64,000 nt of DNA from Amycolatopsis thermophila (GCF_030814215.1 NZ_JAUSUT010000001.1:4092001-4156000); one strand, 5' to 3'; shown: positions 39,213 through 48,958, counted from the first letter of the stretch. The notes: generated by a model from the sequence alone, not told the origin. Translations and numbers: made by a program.

Positions 39213-40390
39213 GGCGCCTGACCGGGGTCCTGTGCGGGGTGCTGCTGCTCGTGGCCGGCTGCGGGTCGGCCGGGTTCTCCGGGCTCTACAACACGCCGCT
39301 GCCCGGCGGCGCCGACCTCGGCGACCACCCGTTCCGCATCACCGCGGAGTTCGCCGACGTCCTCGACCTGGTGCCGCAGGCCGCGGTGAAGGTCAACGAC
39401 GTGGCCATCGGGCGGGTCGACACGATCGAACTGGCGCCGGACACCAGGTCCGCGATCGTGCGGATGAGCGTCAACGGTGACCTGAAGATGCCGGAGAACT
39501 CCTTCGCCCAGCTGCGCCAATCGAGCCTGCTGGGGGAGAAGTTCGTGCAGCTCGCCGAACCGGCCGGGGAAGCGGCTGCCGGCGCGCTGCACGAAGGGTC
39601 GGTCATCCCGCTCGCGCGCACCAACCGCAACCCCGAGGTCGAAGAGGTCCTCGGCGCGCTGTCGCTGCTCCTCAACGGCGGCGGGGTGAACCAGCTGGCG
39701 GACATCACGCGGGAGCTGAACCACGCGCTGACCGGCAACGAGGCGGAGATCCGGGCGCTGCTGTCCCGGGTGGACCGGCTCGCGACCGAGCTGGACGGGC
39801 AGAAGACGGAGATCGTCCGCGCCATCGACGGGCTCAACCGGCTGTCCGGAACCCTGGTCGCGCAGACCGCGAACCTGACCAACGCGCTCGACAACCTCGC
39901 GCCCGGCATGGCCGTGGTGACCCAGCAGCGCGACCAGCTGGTCGGGATGCTCCAGTCGCTCGACCACCTGTCCGGGGTCGCCGTCGACACGATCAACGCC
40001 AGCCGCGACTCGCTCGTGGCGGACCTGCGGGCCCTGCAGCCGACACTGTCCAAACTGGCCGAGGCGGGCACGAACCTGCCGGAGGCGCTGAAGATCCTGC
40101 CCACCTACCCGCTGCCCGACGTCGCCGGCGATGTCATCAGGGGCGACTACGCGAACGTCACCGCCCGGATCGACCTGAACCTCGACTCGATCTTCCAGAA
40201 CATCGCCAACTCCGGCCACTTCCCGACGATCGACCTGCCGGGCGGCAACCCCGGCGCGGCGCAGACCGCGGACGTCCCGTTGCCGCTCACCCCGCAGCAG
40301 ACGGCGCCGACCGGCACCCAGCAGCAGCCGACCGGGTTGCTGCCCGGGGTCACCGGGCTGCTCGGCAGCCTCCTGGGAGGCACGCCGTGA
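39209..40390 (+). CDS. mce4E: Mce4E, lipoprotein subunit
   Basis: 393 aa lipoprotein: signal GVLCGVLLLVAGC with a lipobox ending at Cys18, so lipid-anchored rather than membrane-spanning, as usual for MceE. MCE domain (AAVKVNDVAIGRVDTIEL) and helical region follow; the C-terminus is Pro/Thr/Gln-rich. Four-base overlaps on both sides. Confidence 0.94.
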   Translation: MRRLTGVLCGVLLLVAGCGSAGFSGLYNTPLPGGADLGDHPFRITAEFADVLDLVPQAAVKVNDVAIGRVDTIELAPDTRSAIVRMSVNGDLKMPENSFAQLRQSSLLGEKFVQLAEPAGEAAAGALHEGSVIPLARTNRNPEVEEVLGALSLLLNGGGVNQLADITRELNHALTGNEAEIRALLSRVDRLATELDGQKTEIVRAIDGLNRLSGTLVAQTANLTNALDNLAPGMAVVTQQRDQLVGMLQSLDHLSGVAVDTINASRDSLVADLRALQPTLSKLAEAGTNLPEALKILPTYPLPDVAGDVIRGDYANVTARIDLNLDSIFQNIANSGHFPTIDLPGGNPGAAQTADVPLPLTPQQTAPTGTQQQPTGLLPGVTGLLGSLLGGTP

Positions 40391-41625
40391 TCACCCGCAA
40401 GCACCGGATCCAGCTGCTGGCGTTCCTGCTGATCGCGCTCGCGTCGGTCGGCTACGCGGGCGGCAAGTACGCCGGGCTGGACCGGCTGTTCGGCACCAGT
40501 GGGTACCTGGTGACGGCGAACCTGTCCGAGTCCGGCGGGATCTTCGAGGGGGCGGAGGTCACCTACCGCGGCGTCGCGGTCGGGCGGGTGTCGAAGCTGC
40601 ACCTGACGGGGCAGGGCGTCTCGGTCGACCTGGACATCTCCTCCGGCGAGAAGATTCCGGCCGACACCGAGGCCGTGGTGGCGACCCGGTCGGCGGTCGG
40701 CGAGCAGTACGTCGACCTGCGGCCGCGGCACCAGGACGGACCGTACCTGGAGAACGGGTCGGTGATCACCAGTGACCGCACCGCCATCCCGCTGTCCCCG
40801 GACACCGTGCTGGCCAACCTCGACCAGCTGGTGTCCAGTGTGGACACGCAGTCGCTGAGGACCGTGGTGGACGAGACCTACCGGGCCTTCGCCGGCAGCG
40901 GGCAGGACCTCCAGCAGCTGCTCGACACGGCGAACTCCGTCACCACCACCGCGACCGAGAACCTGCCGCAGACCACCCGGCTGCTGTCGGACGGGCGCAC
41001 GGTGCTGGACACGCAGCAGCGGCAGTCCGCCACGATCACCTCGATCGCGACGCAGATGCGCACGATCGCCGCGCAGCTCAAGGGCGCCGACCCCGACCTG
41101 CGCAAGGTGATCGACTCGACGCCCGGGCTCGCGCAGGACATCGACAGCATCCTGGCGACGTCCGGCACGGACCTCGGCGTGCTGACCGCGAACCTGCTCA
41201 CCACCGCACAGATCACGTCGGTGCGCACGGACGCGATCGAGGAACTGCTGGTCGCCTACCCGGTGATCTCGGCGTTCACGCGGTCGGTGTGGTCCAACGG
41301 CGAGGGGCACCTCGGGCTGGTGCTGAACTTCTTCGACCCGCACTCGTGCACGAAGGGCTACGAGACGACGAAGCAGCGCCCGGCGAACGACACGAGCGAG
41401 ATCCCGGCGAACGAGCAGGCCTACTGCGCGGAGCCGCCGGGCAGCGCGACGGGGGTGCGGGGCGCGCAGAACGCGCCGTATGCGGGCAAGCCGGTCAACC
41501 CGGCGAAGCCGTCGCCGGTGCAGGCTCCGCCGCCGGGTCAGACTTCCCCGCAGCTGCCGGGCGTGCTGGGACTGGTCAGCGGGACCGCGGGGTCGCTCGG
41601 GCAGCTCCTGGGGCTGCCCGGATGA
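40387..41625 (+). CDS. mce4F: Mce4F
   Basis: 412 aa. GTG start overlapping mce4E (GTGA). N-terminal anchor IQLLAFLLIALASVGYAGG, MCE domain GGIFEGAEVTYRGVAVGRV, helical tunnel region, and an extended Pro-rich tail with the HSCTKGYE...AYCAEPPG Cys pair typical of MceF. Confidence 0.94.
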   Translation: MITRKHRIQLLAFLLIALASVGYAGGKYAGLDRLFGTSGYLVTANLSESGGIFEGAEVTYRGVAVGRVSKLHLTGQGVSVDLDISSGEKIPADTEAVVATRSAVGEQYVDLRPRHQDGPYLENGSVITSDRTAIPLSPDTVLANLDQLVSSVDTQSLRTVVDETYRAFAGSGQDLQQLLDTANSVTTTATENLPQTTRLLSDGRTVLDTQQRQSATITSIATQMRTIAAQLKGADPDLRKVIDSTPGLAQDIDSILATSGTDLGVLTANLLTTAQITSVRTDAIEELLVAYPVISAFTRSVWSNGEGHLGLVLNFFDPHSCTKGYETTKQRPANDTSEIPANEQAYCAEPPGSATGVRGAQNAPYAGKPVNPAKPSPVQAPPPGQTSPQLPGVLGLVSGTAGSLGQLLGLPG

Positions 41626-42107
41626 CGCGGTTGCCGCGCGTCCTGGGCGCGCTGGCCGTGGTGGCGGTGCTCGCCGCGGCGTGGTTCGGGTGGGGCTGGT
41701 GGCAGGCGGCCACCGACGCGGGCCTGGTGCGGGCCCGGGACCGGGACGCGGTCGTGGCCGCCGCGGGCGAGGCGCTGGTCACGCTGAACACCATCGACTA
41801 CCGCGACGGCCCGGCGGCGATCGACCGGTGGATCGCCGTCACGAGCGGGCAGCTGGGGTCGTCCCTGAACGGCGACCGGCAGACGCAGCAGGACCGGGCG
41901 AAGACCGCGCAGCTGGTGGCGACGGCGTCGCTGCGGCAGATCGCGGTGACGGAGCTGACGGGGGACACCGCGCGGGTCATCGCGGTGCTCGACGTGTCGA
42001 TCGCGACCGGCGGTGGCGCGCCGAAACCGGGACGCAGTCACGTGATCGCGGACGTCTCCCGCGTCGAGGGGACGTGGAAGGTGACGTCCGTGCAGGCGGC
42101 GACATGA
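41622..42107 (+). CDS. Mce-associated membrane protein
   Basis: 161 aa. One N-terminal helix (ALAVVAVLAAAWFGWGWW) then a periplasmic alpha/beta domain ending VEGTWKVTSVQAA. Mas proteins follow mce operons and are thought to stabilise the transporter. ATG overlaps mce4F and the stop overlaps the next gene. Confidence 0.88.
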   Translation: MTRLPRVLGALAVVAVLAAAWFGWGWWQAATDAGLVRARDRDAVVAAAGEALVTLNTIDYRDGPAAIDRWIAVTSGQLGSSLNGDRQTQQDRAKTAQLVATASLRQIAVTELTGDTARVIAVLDVSIATGGGAPKPGRSHVIADVSRVEGTWKVTSVQAAT

Positions 42108-42604
42108 CGCGCCGGATCGCGACGTGGGTGTCGGTGCTGACCGCCGTGGTGGTGCTGGCCGGCGGGTTCGCCGGGTGGGCCGCGGTGCGGGCCGGGGAGT
42201 GGCGGACGCCGAACGCCGCGCTCGCCGACGCTGCCGCTACCGGGGAGGTGTCGGAACAGGTTTCCGCGGCGTTGAAGGCGGTTTTCTCCTACGACTACGG
42301 CAACCTCGCGCGGACCGAGCGGGCCGCGGCTTCCGTTCTGGTCGATGACGCGGTGGCGCAGTACCGCGACACGTTCGCCGCGGCGCAGCGGCAGGCGGCG
42401 GAGCAGAAGCTGATCCGGACGACGGCGGTGAAGTCGTTGGGGGTCCAGGACTTGCGTGACGGCGAGGCGCGGGTGCTGGCGTTCCTGGATCAGCAGACGT
42501 TGAACACCGTGTCGGGACAGCAGACTTCGTCGTCCGCGGCGGTGTCCGTGCTGGCGCGGAAGGTCGATGGTTCCTGGAAGATCGCTTCCCTCACCCCGTT
42601 GTGA
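42104..42604 (+). CDS. Mce-associated membrane protein, second copy
   Basis: 166 aa with the same architecture as its neighbour: helix WVSVLTAVVVLAGGFAGWAAV, then VFSYDYGNLARTERAAASVL and a closing VDGSWKIASLTPL. It is the last gene of the 13-kb mce4 operon; no hairpin terminator was found before the converging anti-sigma gene. Confidence 0.88.
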   Translation: MTRRIATWVSVLTAVVVLAGGFAGWAAVRAGEWRTPNAALADAAATGEVSEQVSAALKAVFSYDYGNLARTERAAASVLVDDAVAQYRDTFAAAQRQAAEQKLIRTTAVKSLGVQDLRDGEARVLAFLDQQTLNTVSGQQTSSSAAVSVLARKVDGSWKIASLTPL

Positions 42605-42629
42605 CGGGGGCCGGGCGGGGTTGCCGCGC

Positions 42630-43559
42630 TCACTTCGCCAGGCGCAGCAGGGCGTACTGCGTGGTGCTGCCCGCGACCGTGTGGGTGCGGACCAGGTCGG
42701 CGAGCTGGTGCACCAGCAGCAGACCCCGCCCGCCGCGGGCGGTGGGGCTTCGCGGGAGCCGGCCGGCCAGGGGGTCGCTCAGGTGGCCGCCATCACGCAC
42801 GGCGCAGCACAGGTGGCCGTCCGTGTGCCACAGGTGCACCCGGCAGGAGCCGGTGGCGTGCCGGATGCTGTTGGTCACCAGCTCCGTCACGATCAGCTCC
42901 AGGTCGGGGACCCGCGGCTCGTCCAGGCCGAGCGACCGCGCGTACGCCGCCGCCCAACGCCGGGCGGGGCGGACGCCGGTCTCACCGGTGACCGTGAACT
43001 CCGCGGGCGCGGGCACGCCGGGCAGGGGCTGGTTGTACCGGGCGACCACGTCGTCGGGCGCGTAACGCGCGCTTGTGTAGCGCCGGTCCGCCTCCCACAC
43101 CTCCGGGTGCGTGGCGCGGGCGTCCTCGACCACGTGGGCGTCCAGCGCGCCGGTGTCGTAGGGGCAGACGATCGTCACGTCCCGACCGGCGAAGGCGTGG
43201 TTGATCAGCGCCTCGTGCTGGGCGCACGCCGGGTACTCGGTCTCCGAGCGCCCCGCCCAGATCGGTTCCCCGACGATGCGCACGTGCCGGTCCGGGTGGG
43301 GGTCGGCGAACTTGCGCAGCACCGCCGGGATGATCCGGCCCGGGTTGCGGCCGGCCACCGTCATGTCCAGCCACAGCACACCGTCCGCGGCCGCGCCCAC
43401 CGCCGCCCGCAGCACCCGCAGGCGGTCCCCGGGCACCGCCACCGCCACCGGCTCGCCGCTCGCCAGGCCCTCGGTGACGAACGGGACGAGCGCGTCGAGG
43501 TACTCCTCGTCCGAGGAGTAGAACAGCGCAGGATGCACGAACTCGCCGGCCACGGTCAC
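42630..43559 (-). CDS. RsbA-like anti-sigma regulator: MEDS domain + HATPase_c
   Basis: 309 aa. N-terminal MEDS sensor (HPALFYSSDEEYLDALVPFV ... VVEDARATHPEVW, residues 5-180), then a GHKL kinase-like domain with N box LIVTELVTNSIRHA, DGG and GGRGLLLVHQLADLV. Such proteins bind and release sigma-B-type factors or anti-anti-sigma STAS partners. The GTG at 43559 overlaps the stop of the broken MEDS-STAS gene upstream (GTGA), the remnant of what was probably its partner pair. Confidence 0.85.
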   Translation of the reverse strand: MTVAGEFVHPALFYSSDEEYLDALVPFVTEGLASGEPVAVAVPGDRLRVLRAAVGAAADGVLWLDMTVAGRNPGRIIPAVLRKFADPHPDRHVRIVGEPIWAGRSETEYPACAQHEALINHAFAGRDVTIVCPYDTGALDAHVVEDARATHPEVWEADRRYTSARYAPDDVVARYNQPLPGVPAPAEFTVTGETGVRPARRWAAAYARSLGLDEPRVPDLELIVTELVTNSIRHATGSCRVHLWHTDGHLCCAVRDGGHLSDPLAGRLPRSPTARGGRGLLLVHQLADLVRTHTVAGSTTQYALLRLAK

Positions 43560-44110
43560 ACGATCGCCTCCACCCGTACCGACGGTACGCCCAGAAGGCC
43601 GACCAGACGCGTCACCCCCGCCCACGCCGTGCGCGGCACCAGCGTCCAGCCCCGTTCACCGGCGCCCACCGGGTGCGACAGGCTCTCGTAGTCCAGGAAC
43701 CGCAAGCCGGTCACGTCGGGCACGAGCCCGCCGTCCACCGGGTGCGGATCGGTCCGCCGCAACGCGCGGTCGAGCAGGTCAGCGGTGGTCAGGTCCGGTT
43801 TCGCCGGTGAGGCCGGCCGGTGAGGCCGGCGCCGTGCGCGGTCGACCCGAGGATCCGGAGCCCGGCGTTGAAGGTGCCGGCCGGGTGCACACGCCACCTG
43901 CGCCACCACGTCGTCGCCGAGGCGGCCGGGGGTGTGCAGGTCCGCGGCCGGCGCCGCCTCCGTGGCCTCGGCGTAGCGGTCCGCCTGCGTGTGCGGATCG
44001 ACCACCGCGCCGGCCGGGCACGGGGCCGCCACCGGGATCGCGCGGGCGGCGTGCGCAGAGCCTCCGCCACGCCCGGGCAGGTGCCCGGCCAGGCCGCTGT
44101 GGCCGCACCC
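43556..44110 (-). pseudogene. Degraded MEDS-STAS (anti-anti-sigma-type) gene
   Basis: Reading leftward, the MEDS signature PAGAVVDPHTQADRYAEATE runs into AADLHTPGRLGDDVVAQVAC, where the middle of the MEDS domain is missing; the following HPAGTFNAGLRILGSTAHG continues in another frame; the STAS-like tail TTADLLDRALRR, VPDVTGLRFLDY, TRLVGLLGVPSVRVE returns to the first frame. A 158-residue frame is open (GTG 44032), so a shortened product cannot be excluded, but the family N-terminus and core are gone. The identification is by recalled pattern, not alignment. Confidence 0.6.
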
Positions 44111-44194
44111 GGCGTGCCAGCCTGGACGGCCCTGCGCGAGCCGCGCCCGGGAACTCGCGTGCCCGGGCCCGGATCGCGGACAGCGGGCAGGCGA

Positions 44195-45991
44195 CTACTT
44201 CTGGTACAGACCCTCGATGAAGGTCGCGTAGTTCTTGGTGACCACGTTGCGCTTGAGTTTCAGGCTCGGCGTGATCTCCCCACCGGCCTCGGTGAAGTCG
44301 TTGCCGAGGATGACGAACTTCTTGATCGCCTCGGCGTGCGAGACCTGCTTGTTGGCCTCGTCGACGGCGCCCTGCACGGCCGCGAGCAGGTCCGGGTCCT
44401 GCGCCAGGTCGGCGACGGTGGCGCCGGCCGGCTTGCCGTTCTGCGACTTCCAGGCCGGGAAGAACTCCTCGTCGATCGTGATCAGCGCGGCGATGAAGGG
44501 GCGCTGGTCACCGACCACCATGGCCTGGCTGATCAGCGGGTGGGCGCGCATGGTGTCCTCGAGGCCGGACGGGGCGACGTTCTTGCCGCCCGCCGTCACG
44601 ATGATCTCCTTCTTGCGCCCGGTGATCCGCAGGAACCCGTCGTCGTCGAGCTCGCCGAGGTCGCCGGTGTGGAACCAGCCGTCCTCGAGCGCCTCCTTGG
44701 TCGCGGTCTCGTTGTTGAAGTAGGCGTCGAACACGACGTCGCCCTTGAGCAGGACCTCGCCGTCGTCGGCGATGCGCACCGAGGTGCCCGCCACCGGGCG
44801 GCCGACGGTGCCGACGCGGAACGCGTCCTGGGTGTTGACGTTCGCCGCGGCCGAGGTCTCGGTCAGGCCGTAGCCCTCGAACACCGGCACGCCGATGCCG
44901 CGGAAGAAGTGCGCCAGGCGGGCGCCCAGCGGCGCGCCGCCGGACACCGCGGCGATGCAGCGACCGCCGAGCGCGGCCCGCAGCTTGCCGTAGACGAGCT
45001 TGTCGAACAGGAAGTGCTGCGCCTTCAGCGCCAGGCCCGCCCCGCCGGAGTCCTGCGCCTCGCTGTAGGAGACGGCCACCTGCTCAGCGGCGTCGAAGAT
45101 CTTGCCCTTGCCCTCGCTGTGCGCCTTCTGCTTCGCGCCGTTGTAGACCTTCTCGAACACGCGCGGCACGGCCACCACGAACGTCGGGCGGAAGGTGCCC
45201 AGGTCGGCGACCAGGTTCTTGACGTCCGGGGTGTGGCCCAGGGTGACGCGCGCGGTGATCGCGGTGACGGCGATGGCGCGGGCCAGCACGTGCGCCAGCG
45301 GCAGGAAGCACAGCAGCGAGTTGCCCTGCTCCATCAGCTGCGGGAACGCGTTGATGTCGGCCCGGATCTCGGCGAGCAGGTTGCGGTGGGTCAGCTCGAC
45401 GCCCTTGGGACGGCCGGTGGTGCCCGAGGTGTACACGATGGTGGCCAGGTCGCCCGCCCGCACCGCGCGGCGCCGCTCGTGCACGGTGTCGTCGGCGACC
45501 TCGGCGCCCAGCGTGGTCAGCTCGTCCACCGCGGGACGGCCGGCCTCGATCTGCCAGGTGTACTGCAGCGCGGGCAGCCGGTCGCGGACCTCGTCGACGG
45601 CGGCCAGGTGCTCCCCGGTCTCCACGAACACGCCCTTGGCGCCGGAGTCGGACAGGATCCAGGCCACCTGCTCGGGCGAGGAGGTGTCGTAGATCGGCAC
45701 GGTGACCGCGCCGGCGGCCCAGATCGCGAAGTCGAGCAGCGTCCACTCGTAGCGGGTCTTGGACATCAGGCCGACCCGGTCGCCGCGCTCGATCCCGGCC
45801 TCGACCAGGCCCTTCGCGACGCCGATGACCTGGGCGGCGAACTCGCGGGCGGTGACGTCCAGCCAGGAGCCGTCCACCTGCCGCCGGAAGCTGATCGCGT
45901 CGGGGAAGCGCTCGGCGTTCGCCCACACGATGTCGGCGAGGTTCTCGTCGTCGGCAACCGGCTGCAGTGCCGGGGCGCTGTACTCGCGCAC
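44195..45991 (-). CDS. fadD15: Long-chain-fatty-acid-CoA ligase, FadD15 type
   Basis: 598 aa. AMP-binding motif YTSGTTGRPKGVELTH, then FEGYGLTETS, the P-loop-linked DGWFHTGDLGELDDDGFLRI, and the catalytic hinge GRKKEIIVTAGGKNVAP; the C-terminal lysine segment is TPSLKLKRNVV. Activates fatty acids for lipid synthesis or degradation. GTG 45991 has GGAGG six to seven bases upstream. In Mycobacterium it borders the Rv2186c-Rv2183c genes; here the same genes lie to its right, divergent from it. Confidence 0.93.
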   Translation of the reverse strand: MREYSAPALQPVADDENLADIVWANAERFPDAISFRRQVDGSWLDVTAREFAAQVIGVAKGLVEAGIERGDRVGLMSKTRYEWTLLDFAIWAAGAVTVPIYDTSSPEQVAWILSDSGAKGVFVETGEHLAAVDEVRDRLPALQYTWQIEAGRPAVDELTTLGAEVADDTVHERRRAVRAGDLATIVYTSGTTGRPKGVELTHRNLLAEIRADINAFPQLMEQGNSLLCFLPLAHVLARAIAVTAITARVTLGHTPDVKNLVADLGTFRPTFVVAVPRVFEKVYNGAKQKAHSEGKGKIFDAAEQVAVSYSEAQDSGGAGLALKAQHFLFDKLVYGKLRAALGGRCIAAVSGGAPLGARLAHFFRGIGVPVFEGYGLTETSAAANVNTQDAFRVGTVGRPVAGTSVRIADDGEVLLKGDVVFDAYFNNETATKEALEDGWFHTGDLGELDDDGFLRITGRKKEIIVTAGGKNVAPSGLEDTMRAHPLISQAMVVGDQRPFIAALITIDEEFFPAWKSQNGKPAGATVADLAQDPDLLAAVQGAVDEANKQVSHAEAIKKFVILGNDFTEAGGEITPSLKLKRNVVTKNYATFIEGLYQK

Positions 45992-46103
45992 GGTGGACCT
46001 CCGTCGTTCAGGGTGTTACTCGCCAGTCACAACTTAGCGTCGGTGACACCTTACGACCAAGGGGGCGAGCCCCCGTTCACACGGGCATGACATTCTGCTG
46101 GGC

Positions 46104-46505
46104 GTGAGCACGCTCAACGGGGCGCCGCCCGGCATCGACATCGTCGACGAGACCTTCCTCGCGGTGCCGCCCGGCACGGTGGCGGCGGTGTTCGCCGACC
46201 CGGCGGCCTGGCGGCGGTACTGGCCGGACCTGGTGCTCGAGGTCTACACCGACCGCGGCGACGAGGGCCTGCGCTGGACCGTGCGGGGCGCCCTGGTCGG
46301 CACGATGGAGGTGTGGCTGGAGCGCAGCCTCGACGGCACCCTGCTGCACTACTTCCTCCGCGCCACCCCGGCGACGCCGATGACCCCGCGGCAGCTGCGC
46401 CGCGAGTTCGACCGGCGGGCCCGCGCCGCGAAGGCCGTGGCTCTCGGGCTGAAGGAGGTCCTGGAGGACGGGCGGGAGCCCGGCGTGCCCCCGCAGGGTT
46501 CTTAG
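46104..46505 (+). CDS. SRPBCC-family protein (Rv2186c-like)
   Basis: 133 aa START/polyketide-cyclase fold: VDETFLAVPPGTVAAVFADPAAW and RYWPDLVLEVYTDRGDEG. No catalytic residues assignable; such proteins bind hydrophobic ligands. Start GTG 46104. Its place next to fadD15 resembles Rv2186c-Rv2187. Confidence 0.8.
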   Translation: MSTLNGAPPGIDIVDETFLAVPPGTVAAVFADPAAWRRYWPDLVLEVYTDRGDEGLRWTVRGALVGTMEVWLERSLDGTLLHYFLRATPATPMTPRQLRREFDRRARAAKAVALGLKEVLEDGREPGVPPQGS

Positions 46506-46526
46506 CATCGCTAAACTGGGGGGATC

Positions 46527-47318
46527 ATGCGCGTTCATGTGGTGTCGGACGTCCACGGCAACACCGAGGCCCTGGCGCGGGCCGGTGAGGGTGCCGACGC
46601 CCTGATCGTCCTCGGCGACCTGCTCGACTTCGTCAACTACCACCAGCACGACCAGGGCATCCTCGGCACGCTGTTCGGCGCCGAGAAGGTCGCGACGTTC
46701 GCCCGGCTGCGCCGCGAGGGCACCCGCGAGGAGTCGATCGCCTTCTCCCGGTCGCTGTGGTCGAGCCTCGACGACCCGGCCGCCGCCGTGGAGGACGCCG
46801 TCCGCGAGCAGTACACCGCCCTGTTCGGGGCGATGACGGCCCCGACCTATGCGATCGCCGGCAACGTGGACTCGCCGGACCTGTGGCCGGAGTTCGCGGG
46901 GGACGACGTGCGCCTGGTCGAGGGCGAGGTCGTCGAGATCGGCGGCCTGCGGTTCGGCTTCGCCGGCGGGGTGGTGCTGCCGGCGGGCGCCACGATCCGC
47001 CGGTCGAACCCGGTGTGGCGGCCGTTCCTGCGCACGCAGGAGGAGTTCGACGAGGTCGTCGGCAAGCTCACCGACATCGACGTGCTGTGCACCCACCAGC
47101 CGCCCGCGCTGCCCGAGCTGACCTACGACGTGGTCGCGCGGCGGCACGAGCTGGGCTCGTCGGCGCTGCGCGGGCTGGTCTACGCGGAGCAGCCGCGCTG
47201 GTCGCTGTTCGGCCACGTGCACCAGCCCCTGTCGCGCCGGCTGCGCGTCGGCCGGACGGAGTGCCGCAACGTCGGTCACTTCAAGGTCACCGAGCGGCCC
47301 TACGTGCTGCGGTGGTGA
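46527..47318 (+). CDS. Metallophosphoesterase
   Basis: 263 aa calcineurin-like dinuclear-metal phosphoesterase. Metal motifs in order: DVHGN (8-12), GDLLDF (32-37), GNVD (about 111), CTHQP (about 189), and GHVHQP (about 231). Role probably in nucleotide or cyclic nucleotide turnover; not assignable. It stands between the two SRPBCC genes of the block. Confidence 0.9.
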   Translation: MRVHVVSDVHGNTEALARAGEGADALIVLGDLLDFVNYHQHDQGILGTLFGAEKVATFARLRREGTREESIAFSRSLWSSLDDPAAAVEDAVREQYTALFGAMTAPTYAIAGNVDSPDLWPEFAGDDVRLVEGEVVEIGGLRFGFAGGVVLPAGATIRRSNPVWRPFLRTQEEFDEVVGKLTDIDVLCTHQPPALPELTYDVVARRHELGSSALRGLVYAEQPRWSLFGHVHQPLSRRLRVGRTECRNVGHFKVTERPYVLRW

Positions 47319-47357
47319 CTGCGGTGCGGGCGGGGCGCAGGCGGTAACCTCTCCGCC

Positions 47358-47801
47358 ATGGCCGAGCAGTCCACGCAGTCCATCGAGGTCGACGCGCCGC
47401 CCGAGAAGGTCATGGCGGTGATCGCGGACTTCGCGTCGTACCCGGAATGGGCCAAGCAGGTCCGGGAGACCGAGGTGCTCGCCACCGACGACGACGGCCG
47501 CCCCAAGCAGGTCAAGCTGACGCTGGACGCCGGGCCGATCAAGGACGTCTACACGCTGGAGTACGACTGGGCCGCCGACGGCCGCTCGGTCAGCTGGCAC
47601 CTGGTGCGCGGCCAGATGCAGAAGGCGCAGGACGGCCGCTACGAGCTGGAGACCGTCGGGGAGGGCCGCACCCGCGTCACCTACACCCTGTCGGTCGAGC
47701 TGGTGCTGCCGATGATCGGGCTGCTGCGCCGCAAGGCCGAGAAGATGGTGATGGACACCGCGCTGAAGGAGCTCAAGCGCCGCGTGGAGGACCTCGCCTG
47801 A
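47358..47801 (+). CDS. SRPBCC-family protein (Rv2185c-like)
   Basis: 147 aa; STQSIEVDAPPEKVMAVIADFASYPEW starts the ligand-binding fold and KEVVMDTALKELKRRVE-like ending (VMDTALKELKRRVEDLA) closes it. Matches the actinobacterial family around Rv2185c. Fourteen bases separate it from the next gene, suggesting one operon. Confidence 0.85.
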   Translation: MAEQSTQSIEVDAPPEKVMAVIADFASYPEWAKQVRETEVLATDDDGRPKQVKLTLDAGPIKDVYTLEYDWAADGRSVSWHLVRGQMQKAQDGRYELETVGEGRTRVTYTLSVELVLPMIGLLRRKAEKMVMDTALKELKRRVEDLA

Positions 47802-47815
47802 GGGCGGGGCGGCGG

Positions 47816-48958
47816 ATGACCCGGCTGCTGCTGTTCACGGGCAAGGGAGGCGTCGGCAAGACGACCCTCGCGGCGGCGACGGCCGCCGGGCTGGCGGCGC
47901 GCGGCTACAAGACCCTCGTGGTGTCCACGGATCCCGCGCACTCGCTCGCTGACGCGTTCGGTAGGCGCCTGGGCCGCGAGCCGTCCGATGTGGATACGCG
48001 GCTGCACGGCGCGCAGGTGGATTCGCGCGGCCTGGTCGACGACATCTGGCAGGACCTGCGGGGCCGCCTCAAGACCGCGCTCGCGGGCGCCGGGGTGGAC
48101 GCGCTGGACGCCGAGGAGCTGAGCGTCCTGCCCGGCGTGGACGAGCTGCTCGCCCTGACCGAGGTGCAGCGCCTGGCCGAGGCGGGCCGCTGGGACGTCG
48201 TGGTCGTGGACTGCGGGCCGACCGCGGAGACACTGCGGCTGCTGGCGCTTCCCGAGGCCGTCTCCGGGTACCTGGACAAGGTGTTCGGCTGGCAGCTCAC
48301 GCTCACCGGGTCCCGCGCCGTGGTCCGGTCCGTGCGCGAGCTCGCGGCGCACGTGCGGTCCCTGCGCGACCTGCTGACCGACCCGGCGATCACCACGGTG
48401 CGGCTCGTGCTGACGCCCGAGCGGGTCGTGGTCGCCGAGGCGCGGCGCACGCTCAGCTCGCTCGCGCTGCGCGGGATCCGGGTCGACGGCCTGATCGCGA
48501 ACCGGCTCATGCCGGCGCCCGGGGTGTGGCGCGGGCCGGCGGCGTCCTGGATGCGCACCCGCCGCCGCGCGCAGGATCGCGTGCTGGGCGAGCTGACGTG
48601 GCAGCTGTCCCGGGTGGAGTTCCGCGCCGAGGAACCGGTCGGCTTGCCCGCGCTGCGCGACATCGCGACCGAGTTGTACGGCGAGTCCGATCCGCTGAGC
48701 GGGGACGGTTCCGCGGCCGCGCCGCTGCTCACGGTGACCGAAGTGGACGGTGGTTACCGCCTGCGCCTGGCCCTGCCGCTGGACCGCGACGCCGACCTCG
48801 ACCTCGCTCGCGTCGACGACGACCTGTCCGTCACCGTCGACGGGTTCCGCCGCCTGGTGGCACTGCCGGAGCCGTTGCGCCCCTGCCGGATCACCGGTGC
48901 CGAGTCCGATGCGGACGGTCTCGTCGTCTCGCTGACCAAACCCGGGGAGGACGCATGA
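47816..48958 (+). CDS. ArsA-family ATPase (Rv2184c-like)
   Basis: 380 aa P-loop ATPase: FTGKGGVGKTTLAAATAA is the deviant Walker A of the ArsA/GET3 class; VSTDPAHSLADAFG is switch-like; DVVVVDCGPTAETLRLL is Walker B. The C-terminal part lacks ArsA metalloid-binding cysteines, so anion export is unlikely. Overlaps the next gene by four bases. Confidence 0.88.
   Translation: MTRLLLFTGKGGVGKTTLAAATAAGLAARGYKTLVVSTDPAHSLADAFGRRLGREPSDVDTRLHGAQVDSRGLVDDIWQDLRGRLKTALAGAGVDALDAEELSVLPGVDELLALTEVQRLAEAGRWDVVVVDCGPTAETLRLLALPEAVSGYLDKVFGWQLTLTGSRAVVRSVRELAAHVRSLRDLLTDPAITTVRLVLTPERVVVAEARRTLSSLALRGIRVDGLIANRLMPAPGVWRGPAASWMRTRRRAQDRVLGELTWQLSRVEFRAEEPVGLPALRDIATELYGESDPLSGDGSAAAPLLTVTEVDGGYRLRLALPLDRDADLDLARVDDDLSVTVDGFRRLVALPEPLRPCRITGAESDADGLVVSLTKPGEDA

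Noticed and set aside
46061-46074. A GGGGGC/GCCCCC hairpin as a terminator
   Set aside because: Short, in a divergent promoter region, and no gene ends there.
43820-46090. A 756-codon plus-strand frame over fadD15
   Set aside because: Antisense to a gene with all AMP-ligase motifs.
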